NCBI GenBank assembly: GCA_052387335.1
Contig: JBQTJH010000086.1
Span: forward strand, 1-43,687
Reading direction: 5' to 3'
Origin: Panacagrimonas sp052387335
Lineage (GTDB): Bacteria; Pseudomonadota; Gammaproteobacteria; Nevskiales; Nevskiaceae
Length of the DNA: 43,687 nucleotides
Below the pieces are notes generated by a model that was not told the origin of the DNA, did no database searches, and saw nothing but the letters and a program-made list of their open reading frames with translations. The first letter of the stretch is position 1, and each line of letters opens with the position of its first letter. The position numbers and the translations under genes were made by a program. Below, piece after piece: positions 17,403 to 26,981 of this stretch.

Positions 17403-18440
17403 TCACTCCATGGAGTAGAAATCGCCCTGGCGATCCAGCATGTCCAGCACCATGCCGCCGCCGCGGGCGACGCAGGTGAGCGGGTCGTCCGCGATGATCA
17501 CTGGCAGTCCTGTTTCTTCCGAGATCAGCTTGTCCAGGTCGCGCAGCAGTGCGCCGCCGCCGGTGAGCACGATGCCGCGCTCGGCCACGTCGCTGCCGAG
17601 TTCCGGCGGCGTGCGTTCCAGCGCCTGCTTCACGGCTTTCACGATGCCGGCCAGCGGCTCCTGAAGCGCGTCGAGGATCTCGTTGGAGTTCATCGTGAAA
17701 TTGCGCGGCACGCCGGCCGCGAGATGGCGACCGACGACGTCGATCTCCTGCACCTCGTGGCCCGGAAACGCGGTGCCGATCTCCTGCTTGATACGCTCGG
17801 CCGTGGCCTCACCGATCAGCATGTTGTACTGCCGACGCACGTAGGACACGATGGCCTCGTCGAACTTGTCGCCACCGATGCGCGCGCTCTCGGCGTACAC
17901 GATGCCGTTAAGCGAGATCACCGCGACCTCGCTGGTGCCGCCGCCGATGTCCACCACCATCGAGCCGCGCGCGTCACCAATCGGAATGCCCGCGCCCATG
18001 GCCGCGGCGATGGGTTCTTCGATCACCCAGACCTTGCGCGCACCGGCGTTTTCCACCGATTCACGAATCGCGCGACGTTCCACTTGGGTGGAGCCGTAGG
18101 GCACGCACACCACCACGCGCGTGATCGGCCGCATCAGGCGGCCCTTCTGCACCTTGCGGATAAAGTGCTGCAGCATTTTTTCCGTGATGGTGTAGTCGGC
18201 GATGACGCCGTCGCGCAGCGGGCGGATGGTGGAGATGTTGGTCGGCGTGCGGCCGAGCATCTTCTTGGCCTCGATCCCGACGGCTTCCACCTTCTTGCTG
18301 CCGCGTGAATCGGCACGTATCGCCACCACCGACGGCTCGTTGAGCACGATGCCCTCGTCACGCACGTAGACCAGGGTATTGGCGGTGCCGAGGTCAATGG
18401 ACAAATCGTTGACGAAAAGGCGGCGGACGGCGTCGATCAT
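17403..18440 (-). CDS. mreB: MreB, actin-like rod-shape protein
   Basis: MreB filaments guide lateral wall synthesis at the cytoplasmic face of the inner membrane. The 345-residue protein matches the family in length and sequence. It has the phosphate-1 loop (LSIDLGTANTLVYV, about residues 12-25), the phosphate-2 region (MVVDIGGGTSEVAVIS, about 161-176), GG-KFDEAI--YVR, and ADDPLTCVARG near the C-terminus. A good sigma-70 promoter lies about 100 bp upstream. It heads the shape cluster that continues through lipB. Confidence 0.98.
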   Translation of the reverse strand: MIDAVRRLFVNDLSIDLGTANTLVYVRDEGIVLNEPSVVAIRADSRGSKKVEAVGIEAKKMLGRTPTNISTIRPLRDGVIADYTITEKMLQHFIRKVQKGRLMRPITRVVVCVPYGSTQVERRAIRESVENAGARKVWVIEEPIAAAMGAGIPIGDARGSMVVDIGGGTSEVAVISLNGIVYAESARIGGDKFDEAIVSYVRRQYNMLIGEATAERIKQEIGTAFPGHEVQEIDVVGRHLAAGVPRNFTMNSNEILDALQEPLAGIVKAVKQALERTPPELGSDVAERGIVLTGGGALLRDLDKLISEETGLPVIIADDPLTCVARGGGMVLDMLDRQGDFYSME

Positions 18441-18538
18441 CGGTGGATGGTCTCGCGGGAGAGGCGTTCTGAAGGAGGTCTGCCAGGAGGCAGTGCGGGC
18501 ACAGCAGACCCGGGACCGGGTACTATTGAGCGGCGCAC

Positions 18539-18567
18539 ATCTTATGGGTCCAGCCGCCGGATGTCTA
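18539..18567 (-). promoter_or_regulatory. sigma-70 promoter of mreB
   Basis: On the minus strand, TAGACA (18567-18562; five of six to TTGACA) is followed after exactly 17 bp by TAAGAT (18544-18539; four of six to TATAAT). Transcription would start near 18532, giving a leader of about 92 nt before the mreB ATG. This is the best canonical promoter in the window. Confidence 0.6.
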
Positions 18568-18612
18568 AGCGGAATCGATCAATAAGGGCGCAATCCGATT
18601 CGCCGCATTCGC

Positions 18613-18642
18613 TTGCCGCGCGCGCAGCATGGTGGGTATTCC
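18613..18642 (+). promoter_or_regulatory. weak promoter candidate for the gat operon
   Basis: TTGCCG (18613-18618) and TATTCC (18637-18642) are separated by 18 bp and lie 86 bp before gatC. Matches are four and three of six. The gap 18441-18727 has no gene of its own, so it must hold promoters for mreB and gatC. Confidence 0.25.
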
Positions 18643-18727
18643 GGCCCATGTTCGCGCGCCGCGTGCTCGAGTGGTGACAGCGAGCCGGCCTCCCAGACGT
18701 TTTCTCAACCAACGGACGATGCAGATC

Positions 18728-19015
18728 ATGAGTCTGAACGCGGATCAAATCCGCCGCGTTGCGCAGCTTGCGCGGCTGGAACTCCAAGCTGAACAAGTCG
18801 AACCCTATGCCGAGCAGTTGTCGCGCATTCTCGACATGGTCGGTCAGTTGACTCAGGCCGATACGGCCGGTGTGCAGCCGATGGCACATCCGCTGGCCAT
18901 GGTGCAGCGACTGCGTCCTGATGCGGTCACCGAGGTGGATCGTCGTACGGTGTACCAGGCGCATGCACCGGCGGTGCAGGACGGCCTGTTTCTGGTTCCC
19001 AAAGTTATCGAGTAA
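18728..19015 (+). CDS. gatC: GatC subunit of Asp-tRNA(Asn)/Glu-tRNA(Gln) amidotransferase
   Basis: GatC wraps around and stabilises GatA-GatB. Starting at the ATG of MSLNADQIRRVAQLARLEL gives 95 residues, the usual size. Upstream in-frame codons back to 18629 would add an arginine-rich, unlike-family extension and are rejected. Conserved features are I--VA-LARLEL near the N-terminus, L--IL-MV-QL, and the HPL-----LR-D-V motif around residues 57-70, ending DGLFLVPKV. Confidence 0.95.
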   Translation: MSLNADQIRRVAQLARLELQAEQVEPYAEQLSRILDMVGQLTQADTAGVQPMAHPLAMVQRLRPDAVTEVDRRTVYQAHAPAVQDGLFLVPKVIE

Positions 19016-19017
19016 CA

Positions 19018-19103
19018 GTGAGGCGAAAGGAGTGAGGTCGCTCGCTCCGCTCGCTGTGAGGAAAGTCATCGCGTCTCCTCACGCCTCACTCCTTACTCCT
19101 CAC
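19018..19103. repeat. GTGAGG/CCTCAC repeat cluster between gatC and gatA
   Basis: Three GTGAGG words (19018, 19032, 19056) are answered by CCTCAC words on the right side. An exact 10-bp inverted pair, AGGAGTGAGG (19028-19037) and CCTCACTCCT (19084-19093), and an 8-bp pair, GTGAGGCG (19018-19025) and CGCCTCAC (19082-19089), flank a core rich in CGCTCG. It resembles the small mobile-like intergenic repeats seen in many proteobacterial genomes. A T5 run (19104-19108) follows, just before the gatA ATG at 19115, which lacks a visible Shine-Dalgarno sequence. Confidence 0.65.
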
Positions 19104-19114
19104 TTTTTCAAAAA

Positions 19115-20571
19115 ATGCACAGACCAACCCTCAAGCACCTGGCCGCGGGACTGCGTAGCAAGCAGTTTTCCAGTCGTGAGTTGACGCAGCATTTTCTCAA
19201 GCGCATCGACGCGCTGGATCCGCAGCTCAACAGCTTCATCACAGTGACGCCGGAGATCGCCCTGCAGCAGGCCGATGCCGCCGATGCCGCGATCCAGTCG
19301 GGTAACGCGGGCCTTCTCACCGGGATTCCGTTGGCACAGAAGGACATCTTCTGCACGCAGGGCGTGCGCACCAGCTGCGCCAGCCGCATGCTCGACAAAT
19401 TCGTCGCGCCCTACGACGCCACCATCGTGAAGAAGCTGCACGGCGACGCCGGTGCGGTGATGCTGGGCAAGTGCAACATGGACGAGTTCGCCATGGGCTC
19501 GTCGAATGAAACCAGCTGGTATGGCGCGGTGAAGAATCCCTGGGACGTCACGCGCGTGCCCGGAGGTTCCAGCGGTGGTTCGGTTGCCGCGGTCGCGGCG
19601 GGTCTTGCGCCCGTGGCCACTGCCACCGATACCGGCGGTTCGATTCGCCAGCCCGCAGCGCTGACCAATCTCACCGGCATCAAGCCCACGTATGGACGCG
19701 TGTCGCGCTTCGGCATGATCGCGTTTGCGTCCAGCCTGGATCAGGCCGGCGTGGTCGCGCGCAGCGCCGAGGACGCCGCCATCGTGCTGCAGGCCATGGC
19801 CGGCTTCGATCCGCTGGATTCCACCAGCGTGGATCGCGCTACCGACGATTACCTGGGTCAGCTGGATCAACCCATCAAGGGTCTGCGTATCGGTCTGCCC
19901 AAGGAATTTTTTGCCGAAGGCATGGCACCTGCGGTCAAGAGCTGCGTGGAAGCAGCGATCAAAGACTTGAAAACCCTGGGTGCGAGCTTCGTCGAAGTCT
20001 CGTTGCCCAACGCGCCGCTATCGGTGCCGACCTACTACGTGGTGGCACCGGCCGAGGCTTCGAGCAATCTGTCGCGCTACGACGGCGTGCGCTACGGCCA
20101 TCGCAGCGAATCGGCGCGCACTTTGGAAGAGCTGTACAAGAAGAGCCGCGGTGAAGGCTTCGGCGCGGAAGTACAACGCCGCATCATGATCGGCACCTAC
20201 GTGCTCAGCCACGGCTACTACGATGCCTACTATCTGCAGGCGCAGAAGGTGCGCAAGCTGATCTACGAGGATTTCCGCAAGGCCTATCAGCAATGCGATG
20301 TGATCCTCGCGCCCACCGCCACGGATGTGGCGTTCAAGCTCGGTGCCAAATCTGATGATCCGGTGGCGATGTATCTCAACGATATCTACACCATCGCCGC
20401 CAATCTCGCCGGCATTCCGGCCATGAGCCTGCCCTGTGGATTTGTTGACGGTCTGCCGGTGGGCATGCAGCTGATGGGTGATTTCTTTGATGAAGGGCGC
20501 CTGCTCAACGTGGCGCATCAGTACCAGCAGGCCAAGACCTGGCACCTACAGTTGCCGAAGGGTTTCGAGTG

Positions 20572-20572
<1 letters not shown>
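19115..20572 (+). CDS. gatA: GatA amidase subunit of the tRNA amidotransferase
   Basis: GatA releases ammonia from glutamine for transamidation of Glu-tRNA(Gln) or Asp-tRNA(Asn). The 485-residue product is full length. The amidase-signature triad is visible: Lys76 (PLAQKDIF), Ser152 (PGGSSGGS) and nucleophilic Ser176 (TDTGGSIRQPA). Conserved KCNMDEFAMGSSNE and the C-terminal NLAGIPA-SLPCG-V-GLPVG-QL are present. The start has no Shine-Dalgarno match; the bases before it are a T5/A6 tract following the repeat cluster. It overlaps the gatB start region. Confidence 0.97.
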
Positions 20573-22032
<1,460 letters not shown>

Positions 22033-22053
22033 TCTTCCCCCCGCCGCTTGCGC

Positions 22054-22950
22054 ATGAACGTCCTGACGACCTTCGCTTTCGACAACCACGTCGCGCATGG
22101 CGCGCTGGTACGCATCCGGCTCGACAAGAGCGAGTTGCTGGAGCACCGGGTGTATGCGCCGGACATGCGCCAGCTGCTGTGCGAGATCATGGCGGCAATG
22201 CCGCTGCTGGCCACGCATCTGAACTTCGAGGGGCGGATCAATCTGCAGTTCCAGAGCCTGCCGGAGACGCGCACCATCGCCAAGGCCAAGACACAGCTGC
22301 TGGTCGCTCAGGTCGATAACCAGCTGCGTGTGCGTGCCATGGCCAAGGCCGCAGACGATGTGGCAGGCAGCTTTCGCGAGTTGCTTGAGGGCGGCGTGCT
22401 GGCCTTGATGGTCGAACCAACGGGTGGGGGCAGTCGCCCAGCGAGTCAGGCGCTGGTGCTGATCGAGGGCGAGCGTCTGCAGGATGCGTTGGAGGCCTAC
22501 TTCGCCAGGTCCGAACAGCTGCCAACGCTGATTCGGCTGGCGGTGCGCGGCGACGAGCTGGCCGGTTTCATGTTGCAGCGCATGCCGCTGGAATCATCCA
22601 AGGGTCGCGACGAGGATTGGGAGCATCTGCGCATCCTGGCTGCAACCCTGACGCGGGAAGAACTGCTGGATACGCCCGACGAACGTTTGCTCATGCAGCT
22701 ATTCGCAGACGCGCCGCCGCTGCGGCAGTTTGCGCCGCGCCAGGTGCGGGTGGAGTGCAATTGTGATCGCGCAGGAATTTCCCGCCTGCTGATCTCGCTC
22801 GGACGCGACGAAGTGGATTCGATCATCGCCGAGCAGAGCCGGGTCAACGTCACCTGCGAATTCTGTGGACGCGACTATCACTTCTCGCCCGCCGAGGCCG
22901 CGCAACTGTTCATCGCGGCGGCCGGCGAACCTTCCGAAACACGACACTGA
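22054..22950 (+). CDS. hslO: Hsp33 redox-regulated chaperone
   Basis: Hsp33 is a holdase activated by oxidation and unfolding. The product from ATG 22054 has 298 residues. The C-terminal zinc switch is intact: a CxC (VECNCDR) and a CxxC (TCEFCGRDYHF) about 36 residues apart. The N-terminal domain shows the family pattern R-R---LD and LLGE/ALLAT-like LATHLNFEGRI--Q. A TTG six bases upstream (22048) is the only alternative. The gene follows gatB by 21 bp and overlaps no neighbour if the next gene starts at 22961. Confidence 0.94.
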   Translation: MNVLTTFAFDNHVAHGALVRIRLDKSELLEHRVYAPDMRQLLCEIMAAMPLLATHLNFEGRINLQFQSLPETRTIAKAKTQLLVAQVDNQLRVRAMAKAADDVAGSFRELLEGGVLALMVEPTGGGSRPASQALVLIEGERLQDALEAYFARSEQLPTLIRLAVRGDELAGFMLQRMPLESSKGRDEDWEHLRILAATLTREELLDTPDERLLMQLFADAPPLRQFAPRQVRVECNCDRAGISRLLISLGRDEVDSIIAEQSRVNVTCEFCGRDYHFSPAEAAQLFIAAAGEPSETRH

Positions 22951-22960
22951 GTCGCTGCGC

Positions 22961-23425
22961 TTGATCCTGCCGCGCTACCGCATTGCGGACTCGCAGATTC
23001 CCCTGGCCGGCAAGGGCCTGTTCGTGGATGAGGCGGTCAGCCGCGGTCGCGTGTTGCTTGCGCCGGACAACATTCATACCGTGTGGCCGGAAGCAAAGCT
23101 GCGCACCTATCCAGCCGACTCGGTCGAAGTCCATTCCAGCGTGCGCTGGTTCGAGGATCGCTTCTCGCTCACGCCGGAATGGAGCGACGAGTGCTATGTC
23201 AATCATTCATACACGCCGACCGCGCTCTGGCATCTGGGCTTTGTGTTCGCGCTCGCGGAGCTGACGCCGGGCACCGAGGTGACCATGGATTACCGCTATG
23301 TCATCGGTGACGGCGAACAGATGCCGTTTTGCGATTCCCTGACCGGGCGGCCCATCGTCGGGCTGCCCTGGCATGAGGTCGTGCATCAGACTGCCCTACA
23401 GCTCGCCGCCTTGTTCAAGTCCTGA
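22961..23425 (+). CDS. SET-domain protein, putative protein-lysine methyltransferase
   Basis: A short SET domain: AGKGLFVDEAVSRGRVL (SET-I-like start), EWSDECYVNHSYTPTALW (the NHS cofactor and knot motif), and ELTPGTEVTMDYRYV (the catalytic-Tyr region). A following C-terminal stretch contains a single Cys and no zinc-binding Cys cluster. The frame stays open upstream into hslO, but the first sensible start after the hslO stop is TTG 22961 (154 residues). Bacterial SET proteins of this size are often orphans and the target is unknown. Co-location with Hsp33 may be chance or translational coupling. Confidence 0.75.
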   Translation: MILPRYRIADSQIPLAGKGLFVDEAVSRGRVLLAPDNIHTVWPEAKLRTYPADSVEVHSSVRWFEDRFSLTPEWSDECYVNHSYTPTALWHLGFVFALAELTPGTEVTMDYRYVIGDGEQMPFCDSLTGRPIVGLPWHEVVHQTALQLAALFKS

Positions 23426-23431
23426 GCGCGA

Positions 23432-24172
23432 TCAGCGCGACAAGCTGAGATCCAAGTCGGCGGTGCGCAGTTGCAACAGCGGCGACTTCGCGATCTTCAT
23501 CAGCCGCGCGACCTGCTCCAGTTCCGGCGAGGACAGCAGCGGGTAGTTCGTCTTGATCGGCCCGGCGGCACGCATCTTCTCGATGTCCGCCTGCGGCACG
23601 AGCGCGCGCAGGATCGGCTCGTCGTCGTCGCCGTTGGTGCCGTAACGCCGGTGCAGCTCCGCGAGCGTGGGCTGCTCCGGCGGATTGGCGACGATGGTCT
23701 TGGCGCGCGGCGCGGCCATGATCTGGTCCAGCACGTTGGCGGCTATCGGCGCGACGGTCTGGCCGTAGTGGCCGGCGGCGTACTGGATCACCTCGTCCCG
23801 CACGGTCTCGTAGCGCTTGCCGGTCATGCCGCCCGGCACCTGGTGGCGGATGGCGAGCACGTCGTACTCGTTGTTCTGGTTGACCAGATAACCCGCCGCC
23901 TTGCCGACCTTCTCGAAGTGATCGGCCACCGGCTTGAAGCAGCTGGTATCGAGCGCGTGCGTGTGGCCCATCAGCTCGATGTTGTGCGCCATGATTTCGG
24001 TCGAGGGCACCGACGGCCCGTTCGCCAGCGGCCGGCTCGCGTTGCTGCGCATGCCGCCGCGAATCTTCGCGCGTGGCATGGCCTGCGTGAGCAGGTCCAG
24101 CCCGGCCCAGGGATCTTCCTTGCAGGTGCGGATCAGCACCTCGAACATCGAGGAGCCCTCTTCGGGCGCCAA
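23432..24172 (-). pseudogene. internally deleted carboxyltransferase subunit (PycB/oxaloacetate-decarboxylase-alpha type)
   Basis: The 246-codon frame is open throughout, but compared with the family I recall for biotin-dependent carboxyltransferase subunits (DRE-TIM barrel, normally about 450-500 residues) it is missing three blocks. The metal-binding TLRDG-Q N-terminus is absent: the frame begins at SMFEVLIRTCKEDPW. After GGMRSNA the text jumps straight to SRPLANGPSVPSTEIM, skipping most of the barrel including the catalytic Lys region. After VPGGMTG it jumps to KRYETVRDEVIQYAAG. The joins sit at codon-phased short matches (NAS/TAS and MTG/VTG). The product cannot be a normal carboxyltransferase. 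It ends TADLDLSLSR, as in intact homologues. No biotin carboxylase gene is nearby. Confidence 0.8.
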
Positions 24173-24206
24173 GTTTGGTGTAGATGTATCCAGATTATGT
24201 GACTGG

Positions 24207-24218
24207 ATTGTCCTACAA
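24207..24218. promoter_or_regulatory. FadR/GntR-type operator candidate upstream of the carboxylase remnant
   Basis: TTGTCCTACAA (24208-24218) has perfect TTGT/ACAA arms around a 3-bp centre and fits the FadR-subfamily consensus TNGTNNNACNA. It lies 36 bp before the remnant's first codon. The ten bases ATTGTCCTAC (24207-24216) recur, as the complement GTAGGACAAT, at 31573-31582 in the SDR/GntR promoter. A second inverted pair, ATCCAG (24188-24193) and CTGGAT (24203-24208), abuts it. Confidence 0.5.
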
Positions 24219-24286
24219 AACCAAGCGCCGAGATCAGACCCCGAACCGTCGACGAATCAGAGCGAACAGCTTGCAGCCGAACGGGC

Positions 24287-24520
24287 TCAGCCCGCCACCG
24301 AACTCCGGACGGCGTGGACGAAGCCATAGAGACCCAGGCCGAGCAGCCCGCAGAAGATCAGGATGGCGCCGATGATCGCGCCGGTGCTCGCGTCAGCGAC
24401 GCTGCTGCCGCGCTTGCTCACGCCGCGCACGCCGACCGCCGCAGCCAGCACCGCGCCCAGAATCTGAAACGAGTTGAGACGCGGCGTCGGTGCGGGCGAT
24501 TTCGCTTCGGGTGCGTTCAC
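24287..24520 (-). CDS. small membrane protein, DUF2970-like
   Basis: 77 residues: a polar Pro/Ala-rich N-terminus, then FQILGAVLAAAVGVRG followed by a basic SKRG turn, and a C-terminal hydrophobic segment (TGAIIGAILIFCGLLGLGLYGFV). The layout of a short amphipathic F---AVLAA--GVR stretch, a charged link and one membrane helix resembles the DUF2970 family of about 60-80 residues. Topology is probably N-in with one, possibly two, membrane segments. Function is unknown. ATG 24520 is the natural start. Confidence 0.6.
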   Translation of the reverse strand: MNAPEAKSPAPTPRLNSFQILGAVLAAAVGVRGVSKRGSSVADASTGAIIGAILIFCGLLGLGLYGFVHAVRSSVAG

Positions 24521-24586
24521 GGCAATCAGCGCGGTGCGGGACTCTAGTATCGCCCCGCGCCCGTCGTCCGTGGCGGAGCGCGCTCC

Positions 24587-26074
24587 TCAGGCGGCCTTAC
24601 GCAGCCGCAGTTGCGCGGATGTGGACTCATAGCGCAGAGCCGGATCATCCAGCGAGGCCAGCGCCAAGCCCAGCCGTTCCAGCACGTAGTTCTGCGTGAA
24701 TTTCCACGGCGCGTTTGCGCCCTGCTTGGGGAACAGCCCCACCGCGCGCTGCACATAGCCGGAGGACAAATCCAGCAGCGGCAGTTCCGGCATGTTCGGG
24801 TCGGTGACGGTGGGCACGACCTGCGCCGCGTCGCGTCGGTCCATGTGCGCGATCAGGCGGCTCACCCAGCGCGATACCAAGTCCGCGCGCAGGGTCCACG
24901 AGGCATTGGTGTAGCCGACGCAGGCGGCGAGGTTCGGCACGCCGCTGAGCATCATGCCGCGGTAGCTATAGCGCTTGCCTGTCTCCACCTTCTCGCCATC
25001 GACGCTGAGCTGGATACCACCCCGGGCGATCAGTTCAAGACCCGTGGCGCTGACAATGATGTCGGCTTCCAGCTTATCGCCGGACTTGAGGCGAATGCCG
25101 TCGGCCTCGAAGCATTCGATCTGGTCGGTGACGATGGACGCGCGGCCCTTGCGGATGGACTTGAACAGGTCGCGGTTCGGCACCAGGCACATGCGCTGTT
25201 CCCAGGGGTTGTAGCGCGGCTTGAAGTGCGTATCGACGTCGAAGCCGTCCGGCAAGGATTCCGCCGCGTGCTGGCGCAGGTATTTCTTCGCCAGCCCCGG
25301 CTGCTTGCGGCAGAACTGGTACAGGACCATGGACAGGCCCACGTTCTTCCAGCGGATCAGGTCATGCGCGAGTTGTTCGGGCAGCACGTCGCGCAGCCTG
25401 TTCGCGAGCTTGTCCTCCGCCGGCAGCGACAGCACATAGCTCGGCGAGCGCTGCAGCATGGTGACGTGCGCGGCCTGGTCAGCCATCGACGGCACGAGTG
25501 TGACGGCCGTTGCACCGCTACCGATGATCACCACGCGCTTGCCGTTGTAGTCCAGGTTCTCCGGCCAGTGCTGCGGGTGGATCAGCTGGCCTTCGAAGCT
25601 GTCCTGCCCAGGGAAGCTCGGCATGTAGCCGCGGTCGTAGCGGTAGTAGCCGCTGCACAGGTAGAAGAAATTGCAGGTCATTTGCTTGCGCTGGCCGCTC
25701 GCGCCTTGCGCAATCTCCACCGTCCACTGCGCGTCCTCGCTCGACCAGCTCGCGCTGATGACCTTGTGCTCGTAGCGGATATTGCGGTCGATGCCGAACT
25801 CGCTGGCCGTGTCCTTCAGGTACTTGAGGATGGAAGGACCATCGGCAATCGCCTTGGCCTCCTTCCACGGGCGAAACGCGAAGCCCAGGGTGAACATGTC
25901 GGAGTCCGAGCGGATGCCGGGATAGCGGAACAGATCCCAGGTGCCGCCAATGGAGTTGCGGCCCTCCAGAATCGCGTAGCGCTTGTTCGGGTTGTCCTTC
26001 TGCAGATAGTAGGCCGCGCCGATGCCCGAAATGCCCGCGCCCACAATCAGCACATCCAGATGCTCTACCGACAT
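24587..26074 (-). CDS. flavin-dependent Baeyer-Villiger-type monooxygenase (EthA-like)
   Basis: 495 residues, the length of EthA-class type I Baeyer-Villiger monooxygenases. It has an FAD Rossmann motif (VGAGISGIGAA, about 11-21) and EGR--IGGTWD-FRYPG-RSDSDM, typical of this class. The BVMO fingerprint F-x-G-x-x-x-H-x-x-x-W-P is intact (FEGQLIHPQHWP). The NADPH motif GSGATAVT follows. A C-terminal substrate domain has ATGLEL and NLA-CVGYTNASWTLR. It should insert oxygen next to a ketone using NADPH and O2. GGAGGG precedes the ATG. No defects were seen, in contrast with nearby pseudogenes. Confidence 0.9.
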   Translation of the reverse strand: MSVEHLDVLIVGAGISGIGAAYYLQKDNPNKRYAILEGRNSIGGTWDLFRYPGIRSDSDMFTLGFAFRPWKEAKAIADGPSILKYLKDTASEFGIDRNIRYEHKVISASWSSEDAQWTVEIAQGASGQRKQMTCNFFYLCSGYYRYDRGYMPSFPGQDSFEGQLIHPQHWPENLDYNGKRVVIIGSGATAVTLVPSMADQAAHVTMLQRSPSYVLSLPAEDKLANRLRDVLPEQLAHDLIRWKNVGLSMVLYQFCRKQPGLAKKYLRQHAAESLPDGFDVDTHFKPRYNPWEQRMCLVPNRDLFKSIRKGRASIVTDQIECFEADGIRLKSGDKLEADIIVSATGLELIARGGIQLSVDGEKVETGKRYSYRGMMLSGVPNLAACVGYTNASWTLRADLVSRWVSRLIAHMDRRDAAQVVPTVTDPNMPELPLLDLSSGYVQRAVGLFPKQGANAPWKFTQNYVLERLGLALASLDDPALRYESTSAQLRLRKAA

Positions 26075-26178
26075 ACACCCTCCGCTTCGTTCGAACCGAT
26101 GCGGGCGAGCCTAAGACTCCAGGCATTGCGCTGCCCGCGATAGGGACGAATCTCCTACTTCAGACGACGCAGGTCCGT

Positions 26179-26211
26179 GGCCCTGCGGACAGGGCCGCTG
26201 TCCGCAGGGCC
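26179..26211. terminator. 14-bp perfect hairpin between the acyl-CoA synthetase remnant and the BVMO
   Basis: GGCCCTGCGGACAG (26179-26192) and CTGTCCGCAGGGCC (26198-26211) are exact reverse complements around a 5-nt loop. On the minus strand this follows the remnant's stop by 17 bp and precedes the BVMO gene by about 105 bp. There is no T-run on either side, so it is a strong structured element, probably a pause site, factor-dependent terminator or REP-like palindrome, not a canonical intrinsic terminator. Confidence 0.5.
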
Positions 26212-26228
26212 GCGAGAAATGCGGATTG

Positions 26229-26963
26229 TCAGCTCACGGCGCGGTCGCGGCCTTCCCAGAACGGCTCGCGCAACTCGGTCTTGAGCACATTGCCGGCGCC
26301 GGAAATCGGCAGCGCCTCGCGCACGTCAATGCTGTGCGGGCATTTGCAGCCGGCGATCAGGGGCTTGCAGTGCGCGTACAACTCATCCTGCGCCAAGGTC
26401 GCACCGGGCTTGAGCACCACGGCGGCATGGACCTGTTCACCCATCTCGGCGTCGGGAATGCCGATCACCGCGCTGGCCGCGACGGCGGCGTGCTTGGCAA
26501 TCGCGTTCTCCACTTCGACCGAATAGATGTTCTCGCCGCCGGAGATGATCATGTCCTTGAGACGATCAACGATGAACACATAGCCGTCGGCGTCCATCAT
26601 TCCCAGGTCGCCGGTGTGCATCCAGCCGTTCTTGAGCGCGGCGGTGGTGCCGCCGGTGTAGAAAATGCCGAGCGAATCCTGCGGTGAATACACGATCTCC
26701 GGCGCGCTCCAGCGGAAATTTGCCGGGTTCATCTCCGCGCCGATCCAGGCCAGCGCGAGATAGGACTACCGATAGCGATCCGAGTTGAGCGACAGGATGC
26801 AGACGCAGTCGCCGCGCTTGATCCGGTGCTGACTCAAGCCGCCGGCGAGCTTCGCCACGCGCTCGTGCAACTGACGGAAGGCCTGGATGCGCGTGCCGCA
26901 GACGGTGGCGACCGCATCCGGCTTCTGCTGAACCGCGCGGTGCAGACCCTGGGTGAACTGCAT
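26229..26963 (-). pseudogene. acyl-CoA synthetase (AMP-binding) remnant with stop codon and internal deletions
   Basis: One reading frame runs from ATG 26963 to the TGA at 26229 with a TAG at 26768-26766. Before it lies the N-terminal part (MQFTQGLHRAVQQ-PDA, then SLNSDRYR). After it the same frame continues SYLALAWIGAEMNPANFRWSAPEIVYS. Two blocks are missing: the text jumps from SPQDS to LGIFYTGGTT, and then directly to LKNGWMHTGDLGMMDADGY. The PKG part of the nucleotide loop and the whole central domain are therefore gone. The C-terminal domain (DRLKDMIISGGENIYS-EVE) looks normal. About 245 codons remain of a usual 510-540. It probably once supplied CoA thioesters for the neighbouring beta-oxidation-type genes. 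Confidence 0.88.
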
Positions 26964-26981
26964 GACTCGGCTGCTGTTGGT

